Assembly (NCBI GenBank): GCA_964017065.1
Contig: OZ024789.1
Location: forward strand, 5,584,691 to 5,648,690
Source: Haliclona indistincta
Lineage: Eukaryota; Porifera; Demospongiae; Haplosclerida; Chalinidae
Length of the DNA stretch: 64,000 nucleotides
Reading direction: 5' to 3'
Shown here: in pieces, positions 11,290-20,878 of the stretch
Position numbering within the stretch: the first letter of the stretch is position 1
How the letters are laid out: each line of letters begins with the position of its first letter
Made by a program: the position numbers and the translations under genes
The notes under the pieces: generated by a model
Told to the model about the DNA's origin: nothing
Databases searched by the model: none
The model's input: the letters and a program-made list of their open reading frames with translations, nothing else

Positions 11290-14200
11290 CTACTGAAACC
11301 CGCCATGACCCTTTTGTAGGTGTGTGTAGCAGTCTTGTTCAGTATTGAAATAATCTAAGCAGATCCAGCATATACTAGACTTGCACTGAGTGCAGTACAG
11401 ATTGTTACATCCAGCTATCTTTTCAATTGGTGCTTTACACCTCTGATTGGGGCATCGCTTTCTTCCTGTCGGATTCTGTTGTAACCATTCTTCAAATTCC
11501 TTTTCTCCGTGTTTGCCAGCTCGGTACATTTCACAGCTGAGTCCATCGTGGTATTGTGCGTGACATTTCGTGCATATCTGCACTCCACAAGAACTACAGA
11601 TGAATCGCCTGATATCTTCAGTAATAGCATAAACCATTTCACAATCAGGAGTTGGACAGTTGCGCAGCTTATCTTTGTTTGTCTTCATGTACACTTTCAG
11701 AGTCTCAGATTTCAAATCTTGCAACTTGAATTTTGTACTTTTCAAAAGATTTAGAAAGTCTTGCCAGACAAAGGGTTGATCACAGCCATCAGCAGCACAC
11801 AAGACTGGAAATACGATTGCATTTCGTGACACCTGAAGACTGACGCAATCCAGACAATAAGCATGGCCACAGTACTCGAGCCTAAATATCTCACTGGGAG
11901 TTTCAATTGGTGTAAAACAAGTACAGCATTCCACCTCATCCTTATCAGCACTGACTCTACTTTTAGCTTTTGGATAGTTCTGACAATATTCATCAATAAC
12001 ATCCAATATCGACTTGTGTGCTTCCTGTGTGCCGTAGACGCTGAGAATATGTTTACGGGCATCAAGCTCAACAACAGTGACCTCTGCTTCCTTGACCATG
12101 CCCTGCAGATCAAGACCATATTTTGAAACAAAATGCTTCATAATCCCCGGTGGCTGTCCAGCTGCTTTCAAATTGAACTCTTTTACCGTCATAGCACTGC
12201 TTGCTAGCTCATCAAGCTTGCTGTTTAGACACATTCTTGCACTAGATCGGTTAGTTTCTGATCCATATACACAAAGAGACATGGTTCTGTGATCAACAAG
12301 TATGTATGTGTCAGTACTTGATTGAATTTTTGCGAGATCACTTTGGCACATGAACGACAGCACAAACTGACGAAGTGCTGGCGTAGAACAATCAATCACA
12401 TCAGGTTTTACAGCTGCACTCAAGAGATGCTTGGCTGTAGTGAAAGCCTCAATATCATCTGATGTGATCTGGACAAAAATGTTTCCCCAATAGTCCTTTT
12501 TGTCATCGCTCAACTTTACTTTTTTCCCAAAGCGATCTTTAAGGTAAGGTTTCAAAGCCTCGACCGACTCATTGATGACATTGTAGAGAGCTGGAGTGTA
12601 CCTGTTTGAAGATAAAAGGGCTGGCTTGACAGATAATGGTTGGTTTCTAATAGATTTAAATCGTAAACCGCTGAGAGTCCTTTCCCCTTCACTGGGATAA
12701 TCAAATGTTACACTGGCTCTAAATGTTTTGTAATATTGCTCAGGCTTTAAGAAATTTAGATGATAGTGGCCCTTTGTTGCAAATAACTCTATGAGACTTT
12801 CTAATTGGATCTTCATTGCCTCAATTTGTTCTTCAGTAGTTTCACATGGTGGCTCATAGCCAAAACGAACTTCAAACTTGATATTATCATGACCGGCCAG
12901 ATGTGATTTTACTGCAGCTTCAAGATCCTCTTCACTAACTTGCAAATCAACATTGGCAACAAACAGTGTCATTTTATCATCTTTTGGAGGGCGAACATTA
13001 GCCAAGCATCCATTTACAGAGAGAGTACAACCGACCAGTAGACGCCTGGCAATCTTAAAATCTTCTTCGTGACTGAATATTACAAGTGCATAGCTTCTTC
13101 TCATCCGTCGACACCACTCAACATTCAACCGAAACATTCCACCCATCTCTCTTGTAATTGGCAGTTGTGGTTGAACTGTCACACCTTCTGGTGTTTCTAG
13201 ATTTTCAGCTGCCTGCTGAGCAACATTAGGGTCATAAAAAGTGATGAATAGACGGCATTCTCTTATTTTACCAATAACTTTGACATTGTGTCGTTCAATA
13301 TCTCCAAATAGCAAAAGAGACTCAAGTACACCACTAGTCCATTCAGTGTTGTCTGGTCCCTTCACTACTACTCCTCTATACTGATATGGCATGAGAACAT
13401 GCTCAATACAGCCACCCAACCCTAATACCATTCGAACAGTATCTTCCTGACTAGTCACACCTTCTTCAAATCGAACACTTCTCAATGCTAAGCGCTCCGT
13501 GTCAAGCCTCTCCTTTATTAGAAGCTTGGCCTTCTCATGATAGCAAGGTTGACAGAAGATATGAAGTATACCCTTCTCACGATCTTGCAGTTCAATGGCA
13601 TTGTGTGTACCTTCACAGACATCAGCCAATTCTTGGGAAATGTCAGGAAGTGTCCTGTAATTAAATGTGTTCTTATATACCTGTTGCCCAATGTTTGCAA
13701 TTGAGGTCGGTGCAACAAAGCTATCTCGAAACTGGTCAATTGGATTATGAGAAAGTTTCCCTGCTTGAATGGCTTCCTGAATCCACTCTTCTTTTACTGG
13801 TACAACTTGGAGAAGAAAATTCTGTGAGGTCTTGAGTGTTTTTTCAAACACCACACACTGTAACTGAGGCACCAAATTGAGTTGGTTAAGAGAAGATCCT
13901 GGGAACACCACAAGTGACTCTTCTGGTATCCTTTCTGTTGAGAAGCCAACACGCTCATGACCAAGAAATACACTCAAATTGCGAATAAAGCTATCGAAGA
14001 ACAGTTTGGGTATTATTTCTGCTGCTTTGTCAACAGAAACAACTCTCGAATGCATTTCAATACCAAGCTTCTTTGTGAGAATATCTCTCAATTCCTTGAT
14101 AGTTTCTTCGACTAGGCGCATGCTTTTAGCATTTATGAAATTATCAACACACCATTTTGTACGTGATTCATGATTCTGCTGCATCCATTTGTAATACACT

Positions 14201-17028
14201 GAAAGATGGCTCATTTGATCACCGGCTGAGTGACAAAACTGTAATTTATTTCGATCACTCATGCTCTTCATTTCATCTGACCCTCCACGGAAGAACACGC
14301 TGCCTGCAAGACTAGAGATAGCTACAACAGCAGCAGCCTCAGGCCCAACATCAGCTGCGATACCATCCAGCAAAATCTTAGCAAGGTGAGGGTCTAGCGG
14401 AAGCACTGCCATGCTCTTACCAACATCCGTCAACTTTTCCTCATCAACTGCTCCAAGGAAAATGAGTGTTTCTAATGCTGCTGTCAATGCGTCAGAATCT
14501 GGTTGTTCTACAAAGTCGAATGATAAAATGTCGGAGATGCCAAACTCGTACAGCTTAAGACAAGCATGTGCAAGATGCACTCGAAGGATCTCTGGAAGCA
14601 TCCGGGGATCCATTGATTGGTATTCTTCTTCAGAGTATAGGCGGTAACATTTTCCAGCGCTAGTTCTTCCTGCTCGACCTTTCCTCTGCTCTGCTGAGCT
14701 CTGGCTAATCACTCTAACTTCAAGAGAGTTCATACTTCTCTTTGGATCAAACCGCAGTTCTTTAGCTAGGCCAGTATCAACAATGTACTTTACTCCTGGT
14801 ATTGTGACAGAGGTCTCAGCAATATTAGTGCACAAGACTATCTTTCTCTTGCCATCGTACTCGTGAAATACTTTCTGTTGATCTTCAGGTTGTAGCTTCC
14901 CATGCAAAGGCAGTACAATAGAATTGGCTGCAGGTAACTGCATACTGAGGCTTTCACACGCTTTTTCAATACCCACTGGATCTGGGAGAAAGATCAGGAC
15001 ATCACCTGGTTCCTGAGTGAAATGAATGTACTTGACAACTTTTAAAGCATCAACAATATACTCGATCGACGAGAACGAACCACATGCAACGCTTATCAAA
15101 TCTAAATGTTGAGCATTCCATACAACTTCCACTGGATACGTCCTGCCAGGAACTCTAAGAATTGGACATTGTCCACCAAAGTAAGTATTAAAGAGCGAGG
15201 GGTCAATTGTTGCTGAGGTTATGACTACCCTTAGGTCTGGCCGCCTGGGAAGGACTTGTTTGATGAAGGCAAGTAGGAGATCTGTATGAAGGCTTCTCTC
15301 GTGAGCTTCATCAATTACAAGACAAGAGTAGTGACTGAAATCTCGATCAGCGATGCACTCGTTTAGTAAGGTGTGGTCAGTCATGTATAAAACCTTAGTC
15401 TCAGAACAGTACTTGCCAGATGTCCCCATTTTGTAACCAAGTGTAGTTCCAAGTCGCACACTCATCTCAGATGAGACATGTTTCGCAAGAGAGACAGCAG
15501 CTACCTTCCTGGGCTGAGTACAAACAATAATGCCATTCTCTGATAAGCCAGCGTCATACAGGTATTGCACGATCTGAGTGCTCTTTCCTGAGCCAGTTTG
15601 GCCAATAAGAATCACAACTTGGTTATTCCAAATAGCATCAACAATAAATTGCCTTTTAGCATATATAGGCAAGGCTTTTAGAAATCGACTACACTCTCTT
15701 CCAAAATCTTTCTTTATTCTAGACAATAAATCTTCAGAATGAGACGACACTGAAGATTTAAGGTGTTCCAGTTGAAGCTCAAGTAGATCGCAGAAATACA
15801 TAAATTCAGCTTCTTGTTCTTTACATTCAGTCACCTGCTGTTCTTTGATTGCCTTCTGACTTATGAGCTCATTAAACAAATCAATTGGGCAGTTTAGTGG
15901 TATCTGGACTTTTTTCAGCTCAAATTGCAAACTGCTTAGCTTCTGGTAATGCTGGGCAATACAATAAATTTTCTTGTTTCTTATGCTTGTTTGAAAATCA
16001 GTAATTTGTTCGATTAGTGGTTTGATGTCAAACCCATCCATTGAGACTGTGTAGTCTGCAGCAACCTTCTTCAGAACTTTAAACGCTCGCTTGGCAGTGA
16101 TTGTGCTAGAGAACTGCACCTGAAACTGCGAATAATTTTTCTGTATTGCTTCATAAATGATTTTGTATCTACCAGAAAAACTTTTCGGTAGTTTGTTGCT
16201 GAGGTAATTCTCAAATCCAAGCTTACCAATTATACCACTGGTTGAGAAGTAAAGTACGGTGGATTTTGGAATGGCAGGAACAGTAGTTGCTGAAATGGTA
16301 TAACCAAAAACGCTTTTACCGTTTGTTGTAGCTATGACTTTAGAGGCGTCTTCATGAGTGTTGACAGTGATATACACTGTTCTAACATCACGGCTAGTTA
16401 GCTCACAACTACAGTCAACAACAGAAACTGAAATAAGATCATGGATGTCATCCTCGGTTAGGTGCTCATGACAGTTATCTAGCTGTACAACATGGTAAGC
16501 TGTTTTGAATTCTCCATTGCTCATAGGATCCGGGAAGAATGTGTGAATCGGCTTTTCTGATTTTTCACTTTGAGAGCTACTGGAACTATTTTGCCTCTGT
16601 CTAACTCCATCTTGGTAACTTTTCAAAGATGATGGAATACTTGTGTCACTGTGACTACGAGAGCTGGTTGATCGATTGTGTGGGAAATTTTGAACAACCA
16701 ACGTATGTTTGTCTTCGAGAACACTTAAACTAGTGCCATTGACCTTCAAGATAGCATTCTCAGCATCTTCTGCCGTCTTAAAGTAGACACGCCCCCATCC
16801 CAAGAAAAGACCAGCTTTATAAACTAACTCGACGTCAGTGATACAATCGCCAAAGCCATATTCGTGAAAATGGGTCCTAACGACTTGTTCGGTTACAGAA
16901 TCAGGCAACTGTGTGCCAATGTATACTCTAGTGCTTGGGGAGGATGCTTCAAACGAGCCAGTCTCACTGACACTACTGCATACTGATTCCACATCAGAGG
17001 CATCCAAACTAACATCCCATCCAAATCC
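11290..17028 (-). CDS. RRM-DEAH helicase-RBR ubiquitin ligase, copy A
   Basis: Fusion of a DEAH-box RNA helicase with a RING-IBR-RING E3 ligase, the layout of plant DEAH11/DEAH12. About 1,912 residues in one open exon. RRM-like folds at about 27-115 and 175-250, then a coiled segment. Helicase motifs: GQTGSGKST (about 475), DEAH (about 570), SAT, TNIAETSVTIPG and QRKGRAGR (about 783), followed by the helicase-associated region. A further RNA-binding-like stretch starts MTLFVANVDLQVSEEDLE (about 1,350). RING1 starts CCTCFTPIETPSEIFRLEYC (about 1,697), then an IBR, then RING2 with the expected catalytic Cys in EKIAGCNNLYC (about 1,872). There is no in-frame ATG at the 5' end; a phase-0 acceptor (TGACAG) precedes 17028, so a short upstream exon should carry the start. 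Family is clear; function is inferred. Confidence 0.9.
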   Translation of the reverse strand, partial: GFGWDVSLDASDVESVCSSVSETGSFEASSPSTRVYIGTQLPDSVTEQVVRTHFHEYGFGDCITDVELVYKAGLFLGWGRVYFKTAEDAENAILKVNGTSLSVLEDKHTLVVQNFPHNRSTSSRSHSDTSIPSSLKSYQDGVRQRQNSSSSSQSEKSEKPIHTFFPDPMSNGEFKTAYHVVQLDNCHEHLTEDDIHDLISVSVVDCSCELTSRDVRTVYITVNTHEDASKVIATTNGKSVFGYTISATTVPAIPKSTVLYFSTSGIIGKLGFENYLSNKLPKSFSGRYKIIYEAIQKNYSQFQVQFSSTITAKRAFKVLKKVAADYTVSMDGFDIKPLIEQITDFQTSIRNKKIYCIAQHYQKLSSLQFELKKVQIPLNCPIDLFNELISQKAIKEQQVTECKEQEAEFMYFCDLLELQLEHLKSSVSSHSEDLLSRIKKDFGRECSRFLKALPIYAKRQFIVDAIWNNQVVILIGQTGSGKSTQIVQYLYDAGLSENGIIVCTQPRKVAAVSLAKHVSSEMSVRLGTTLGYKMGTSGKYCSETKVLYMTDHTLLNECIADRDFSHYSCLVIDEAHERSLHTDLLLAFIKQVLPRRPDLRVVITSATIDPSLFNTYFGGQCPILRVPGRTYPVEVVWNAQHLDLISVACGSFSSIEYIVDALKVVKYIHFTQEPGDVLIFLPDPVGIEKACESLSMQLPAANSIVLPLHGKLQPEDQQKVFHEYDGKRKIVLCTNIAETSVTIPGVKYIVDTGLAKELRFDPKRSMNSLEVRVISQSSAEQRKGRAGRTSAGKCYRLYSEEEYQSMDPRMLPEILRVHLAHACLKLYEFGISDILSFDFVEQPDSDALTAALETLIFLGAVDEEKLTDVGKSMAVLPLDPHLAKILLDGIAADVGPEAAAVVAISSLAGSVFFRGGSDEMKSMSDRNKLQFCHSAGDQMSHLSVYYKWMQQNHESRTKWCVDNFINAKSMRLVEETIKELRDILTKKLGIEMHSRVVSVDKAAEIIPKLFFDSFIRNLSVFLGHERVGFSTERIPEESLVVFPGSSLNQLNLVPQLQCVVFEKTLKTSQNFLLQVVPVKEEWIQEAIQAGKLSHNPIDQFRDSFVAPTSIANIGQQVYKNTFNYRTLPDISQELADVCEGTHNAIELQDREKGILHIFCQPCYHEKAKLLIKERLDTERLALRSVRFEEGVTSQEDTVRMVLGLGGCIEHVLMPYQYRGVVVKGPDNTEWTSGVLESLLLFGDIERHNVKVIGKIRECRLFITFYDPNVAQQAAENLETPEGVTVQPQLPITREMGGMFRLNVEWCRRMRRSYALVIFSHEEDFKIARRLLVGCTLSVNGCLANVRPPKDDKMTLFVANVDLQVSEEDLEAAVKSHLAGHDNIKFEVRFGYEPPCETTEEQIEAMKIQLESLIELFATKGHYHLNFLKPEQYYKTFRASVTFDYPSEGERTLSGLRFKSIRNQPLSVKPALLSSNRYTPALYNVINESVEALKPYLKDRFGKKVKLSDDKKDYWGNIFVQITSDDIEAFTTAKHLLSAAVKPDVIDCSTPALRQFVLSFMCQSDLAKIQSSTDTYILVDHRTMSLCVYGSETNRSSARMCLNSKLDELASSAMTVKEFNLKAAGQPPGIMKHFVSKYGLDLQGMVKEAEVTVVELDARKHILSVYGTQEAHKSILDVIDEYCQNYPKAKSRVSADKDEVECCTCFTPIETPSEIFRLEYCGHAYCLDCVSLQVSRNAIVFPVLCAADGCDQPFVWQDFLNLLKSTKFKLQDLKSETLKVYMKTNKDKLRNCPTPDCEMVYAITEDIRRFICSSCGVQICTKCHAQYHDGLSCEMYRAGKHGEKEFEEWLQQNPTGRKRCPNQRCKAPIEKIAGCNNLYCTQCKSSICWICLDYFNTEQDCYTHLQKGHGGFQ

Positions 17029-18187
17029 CTGTCATGGAAAGAAATAAAATATAACTAACAGTTAATAAAACAATACTGTTATTACGCACATGCGCTAGTA
17101 TTTCAAATGGAAGGAAACCATAGTTTAACAGCAAGATTTATTCCACATCAATACGTGGTGAATGTAGGTTGAAAATGTATAAATCTCTCTGTTTACACTT
17201 TGCAAGCTATGGTAGTACATTACATGGTCATTAGAACGAATTCTGTTTATTGAACATACAACAGTTACTATCCGATTCACCATAGTAGCAATAACAACTT
17301 AATGGTGATTGGCACTGGCATGACATACACGACACTGGAAGACAAGTAGAATCAAAATTAGCAGTTTTAATCACCGAGAAGTTGGCTAGAATGGCGGTAA
17401 ATGAAAGCTACTTGATGGCATGTTTATCATCAAAAGCGTGATTCTGAGGATTTAACAAGCAGCGTAATAACAAAACAACTCGAGCTTTTGCTGTAAAACA
17501 ACTCGAAAACTGACGGATACTCAGTTTTAATATAACACCCTCTGGATAAAAGCACTTAGATCGATGCTTGCAAATGTAAAAGAACAAGATGGAATAACGC
17601 AGCTGCAGAAGCTGCTCTTTGTGAGAGGTCTATTGCAGTGCTGATAGAGGGACACACCACGTTCTCAGCTCTTGTCTCGCTGTTAGGGTACATTTTTTTA
17701 GTTTCTTGTTAAAACTTTGCAAGCAAGATTAGTGAGAAAGATGCTCATTCGCTTGTCTTCTATTTGATTTTTGTTATGAACATGTGTACAACTACCAGAT
17801 TTCTGCCTAGTCCTCAACTCTGTATCAGAACACTCTCATGCAATTGTAGACAGATAAAGCCAACAAGCATATACAATTGAAAATACAGTGTACAGTAAAG
17901 AAATTTTGGTATTGCCATTTTTTACTAAAGCTGACCTTGCCGCATTTAGTCTGATCGAAAGGCTAAGCATTATCTATGCAAGAATTTGCTTCCCATTAGA
18001 TTACACTCAGGTTGTGAGTTTAGTAACTACCAATCATATACCACACATACTTCCAAGAACTACACAACTGCATGGTTTTCCGTAGAAAATACTTCAAAAG
18101 CAAAAAAAACCCAACTAAACCAACAAGGAAACAGCTTAATTATTAAAGCTGTTTCAGACGTGTCTTCAAGTGAAACTGTCCATAACT
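17029..18187. other. Upstream region of helicase-ligase A and transporter A
   Basis: The two genes are divergent here. The first 80 bp past 17028 resemble the same region upstream of copies B and C (AACAGTTA, CACATGCG). The missing 5' exon of copy A should lie here or beyond, but I could not pick it out. No other gene seen. Confidence 0.5.
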
Positions 18188-19747
18188 ATGGCTAAATACT
18201 GTTACTACCAGTTCTTATCTCAAGGTGCTATCTTGGTTTTAGTCATGAGTGGTCTACTGTATGCAGTACACTGGTTCTTGTATGCAGCCATTGCTCTCAG
18301 CCTTCCTGATACGTTGAAAACAGTTGTGGAGTATGTACATGTTGCTTTCTGGGTATTGTTACCTGTGATAGGCTGGGTAGCTGAGTCATGGCTTGGACGA
18401 TATCGAGCTATTGTTGTTGGACTGGTCTTGTCTTTGGTAACCATTTTAACAATACAAGCTGCTTTTGTAATGCTTCAATTTGACTGGTCTCCATTCCCAA
18501 TACTTGTACTGCTTGTGATAAGTATGTCAATCGGTACTTTTGGTATTGGCAGCTTTTATACTATTATGCTACCATTCGCACTTGATCAAATGATAGGAGC
18601 ATCAGCTGAGCAGCTCAGTGCTGTAGTACAGTGGTACTCTTGGGGGATTGCTGTTGGAGGCCTATTTGAGGACATAATTGTGTGTGTTCCGATTCCAAAC
18701 CAGCTCCAACCTTGGGAAATTCGTCAAACATTGTTACTTGCCACAGGCACTCTATGTCTGTCAGCTGTTCTGATAATGGACTGCCTGTGCCACAAGTGGC
18801 TAGACACCAACAACAAGACTGGCAATCCCATCAAGCTGATCTTTCAAGTGCTCAACTATGCTCGAAAGAACAAGTGCCCTCGACTTCGCAGTGCATTGAC
18901 ATACTTTGATGAGGAACACCCTTCACGTCTTGACTTTGGGAAGCACAAGTTTGGAGGACCATTCACAGAAGAAGAGGTGGAGGATGTCAAGACAATCTTT
19001 CGTATTATACCATTAATACTGTTAGAATGTGCAGTAGTTTTCTTCTGTGAGTTGGGAATAAGTCCTATCTTAGCAAAAGAGGCTTTCAAGTGTGTACATT
19101 TATCTAGTTTGAAAAACCTATCTATTAACATCAATGCTTTGTCCTTTGTCTTTATTCCAGTCTACCGCTTCATTGTGTATCCTTTAGTTCGTAAACATAT
19201 TCCAAGCTTGTTGAAGATGATGGTAGCAGGTCTAAGCTTGCTTTTGATTAGCACAGTGATAAATGCAACAGTGACTGCTACTATGCATTTTTCCGGATCA
19301 CACAACATCACACTGCTCAACACTCCTCAAGAGTCGCTATACTATTGGATAGTAGTGATAACGGTATTAAATGGACTTGGTGTTGGAGTAACATTTATGT
19401 ATTTATTTGAGTTTATTATGGCTCAGACTCCAAACAGAATGAGAGGAATAATGATGGGAACAACGCTATTTGCAATTGGCTTGTGTACTCTTGGTAGCCA
19501 TCTTCTTACTGGAATATTGAACATGTCCATTCCAAGAAGAATATTGTTCTATTTCTACTTGGCACAACCTCCACTGGCAATACTGATACTAATCGTATTT
19601 ATTATCGCTGCCAAGCGATACAAGCTGAGAGAGAGGGAGAGGCACGTCAACATACAAGCCATAGTGGAGGAACATTACGAGAGATACTTTGACCAGGAGG
19701 AGGAGGAGGAGAACATGAGAGAAGCTGAATTAATAATCGAACACTGA
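18188..19747 (+). CDS. POT/PTR-family (SLC15-like) transporter, copy A
   Basis: Membrane protein of 519 residues with about 12 hydrophobic segments, of the proton-coupled oligopeptide/nitrate transporter type. Family-like features are GWVAESWLGRYRAIVVG after TM2-3, GTFGIGSF followed by DQM near TM4-5, and a central cytosolic loop with RSALTYFDEEHPSRLDFGKH and GGPFTEEEVEDVKTIF. The tail is charged (RERERHVNIQAIVEEHYERY). The start MAKYCYYQF was chosen because it matches the other copy; an in-frame ATG at 18170 would add six residues. The usual N-terminal ExxER motif of POT proteins is not obvious, so the substrate is unknown. No intron is needed. It lies tail to tail with copy B. Confidence 0.8.
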   Translation: MAKYCYYQFLSQGAILVLVMSGLLYAVHWFLYAAIALSLPDTLKTVVEYVHVAFWVLLPVIGWVAESWLGRYRAIVVGLVLSLVTILTIQAAFVMLQFDWSPFPILVLLVISMSIGTFGIGSFYTIMLPFALDQMIGASAEQLSAVVQWYSWGIAVGGLFEDIIVCVPIPNQLQPWEIRQTLLLATGTLCLSAVLIMDCLCHKWLDTNNKTGNPIKLIFQVLNYARKNKCPRLRSALTYFDEEHPSRLDFGKHKFGGPFTEEEVEDVKTIFRIIPLILLECAVVFFCELGISPILAKEAFKCVHLSSLKNLSININALSFVFIPVYRFIVYPLVRKHIPSLLKMMVAGLSLLLISTVINATVTATMHFSGSHNITLLNTPQESLYYWIVVITVLNGLGVGVTFMYLFEFIMAQTPNRMRGIMMGTTLFAIGLCTLGSHLLTGILNMSIPRRILFYFYLAQPPLAILILIVFIIAAKRYKLRERERHVNIQAIVEEHYERYFDQEEEEENMREAELIIEH

Positions 19748-20149
19748 CAATTTGTCAATATTCTGATTTTTACATGTGATTTTAATCATAGTCTGTTCGT
19801 CAGTTGCTTGGAACATGTGCGTCATCCATACCGTGTTACTACTCCTAATTTTTCACAAAATAGCTCCGTGTTTCTTGGTCATGAAATTCCGAAAGACGTC
19901 TACAAATTCAAAAGAGAGCTTCTGTCGAGTGGTATGCCATGAGATGCTAACTGGACTATAAGATACTATCATGAAAGGCTGTAACAACAATGAGCATGAC
20001 CAAGTAATTTTGAGCTTGAGTAAGCCTACTTGCAGCATAAAGATATTTATTTATTGATGTTAGACGATGGTTAGAGGTGCATGTGCAATTTTTATGGACA
20101 TGTCATGCTGAGTGAGGACGTCTATTTCAGTCTTTAAGGCGATGTATTG
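19748..20149. other. 3' region of transporter A, no gene seen
   Basis: AT-rich non-coding stretch between transporter A and the truncated transporter copy. Nothing could be assigned. Confidence 0.5.
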
Positions 20150-20458
20150 TAACAAGAAATAATATCCATTCAAATTGTAGCATTACAAAACCAACATGTG
20201 CTATTAGAACAGTTACCAAAGACAAGACCAGTCCAACAACAATAGCTCGATATCGTCCAAGCCATGATTCAGCTATCCAGCCTGTCATAGGTAGCAATAC
20301 CAGGAGACAACATGTGCATAGTCTGAAGGCCTTTCATACTCATCAGGAAGAATTGAAGCAATGGCTGCATATATGAACCAGTGTACTGCATACAGTAGGC
20401 CACTCATGACCAACACTAAGGCTCGAGGAAAGAACTGGTAGTCACAGCATTTAGCCAT
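20150..20458 (-). pseudogene. Truncated POT-like transporter (N-terminal fragment)
   Basis: Starts MAKCCDYQFFPRALVLVMSG and follows the first two membrane segments of the neighbouring transporters. It hits a stop after a frameshift near 20289, continues in another frame through GWIAESWLGRYRAIVVGLV, and dies out near 20150. About 100 of 520 residues are left, so it is a broken third copy lying between the two intact ones. Confidence 0.8.
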
Positions 20459-20878
20459 GATTACACAAATTTCCACATGAACACACCGCTTTTGCATGAA
20501 TTTAGCTGTATCGTTTCCTTTGTTGGTTTAGATGTATTTTTTGCTGTTGAAGGACTTTCCTTGAGGAAGTATTGTGATGTTAATCTGTGTTGGATTACAT
20601 GTGGTATGTGAGTAGTAGTTACTAAAGTCACAACCTGAGTGTAACTGTATGTTGACCTGCTGTAGAGGGAAGATCACTAAACCTGTTGATTTTATGAAGA
20701 CCTGGCAGGATATCAGAGTACAATAATTGATTTTTACAAACAAAATCCAGTAAAACAACAAAATTTATCTGAAAATTTCTCTTTTATCTACATGTAATAC
20801 TGCACTGACAATCTTAGCTGTTTGAAAATGCTAAAGTTAAGGTTAAATTCTAATAGTATATTTCTTTATCATTAACAA
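20459..20878. other. Intergenic stretch between transporter fragment and transporter B
   Basis: Part of it (about 20520-20660) resembles the leader just upstream of transporter A (shared words such as CTCAGGTTGTGA and CAAGAACT-like text on the opposite strand), so it is probably the old 5' flank of the truncated copy. No gene seen. Confidence 0.4.

Noticed and set aside
11415..14647. Many smaller frames within the helicase-ligase A exon, and the like in B and C
   Set aside because: They recur at the same place in all three copies as shadows of the long frame and have no features of their own.
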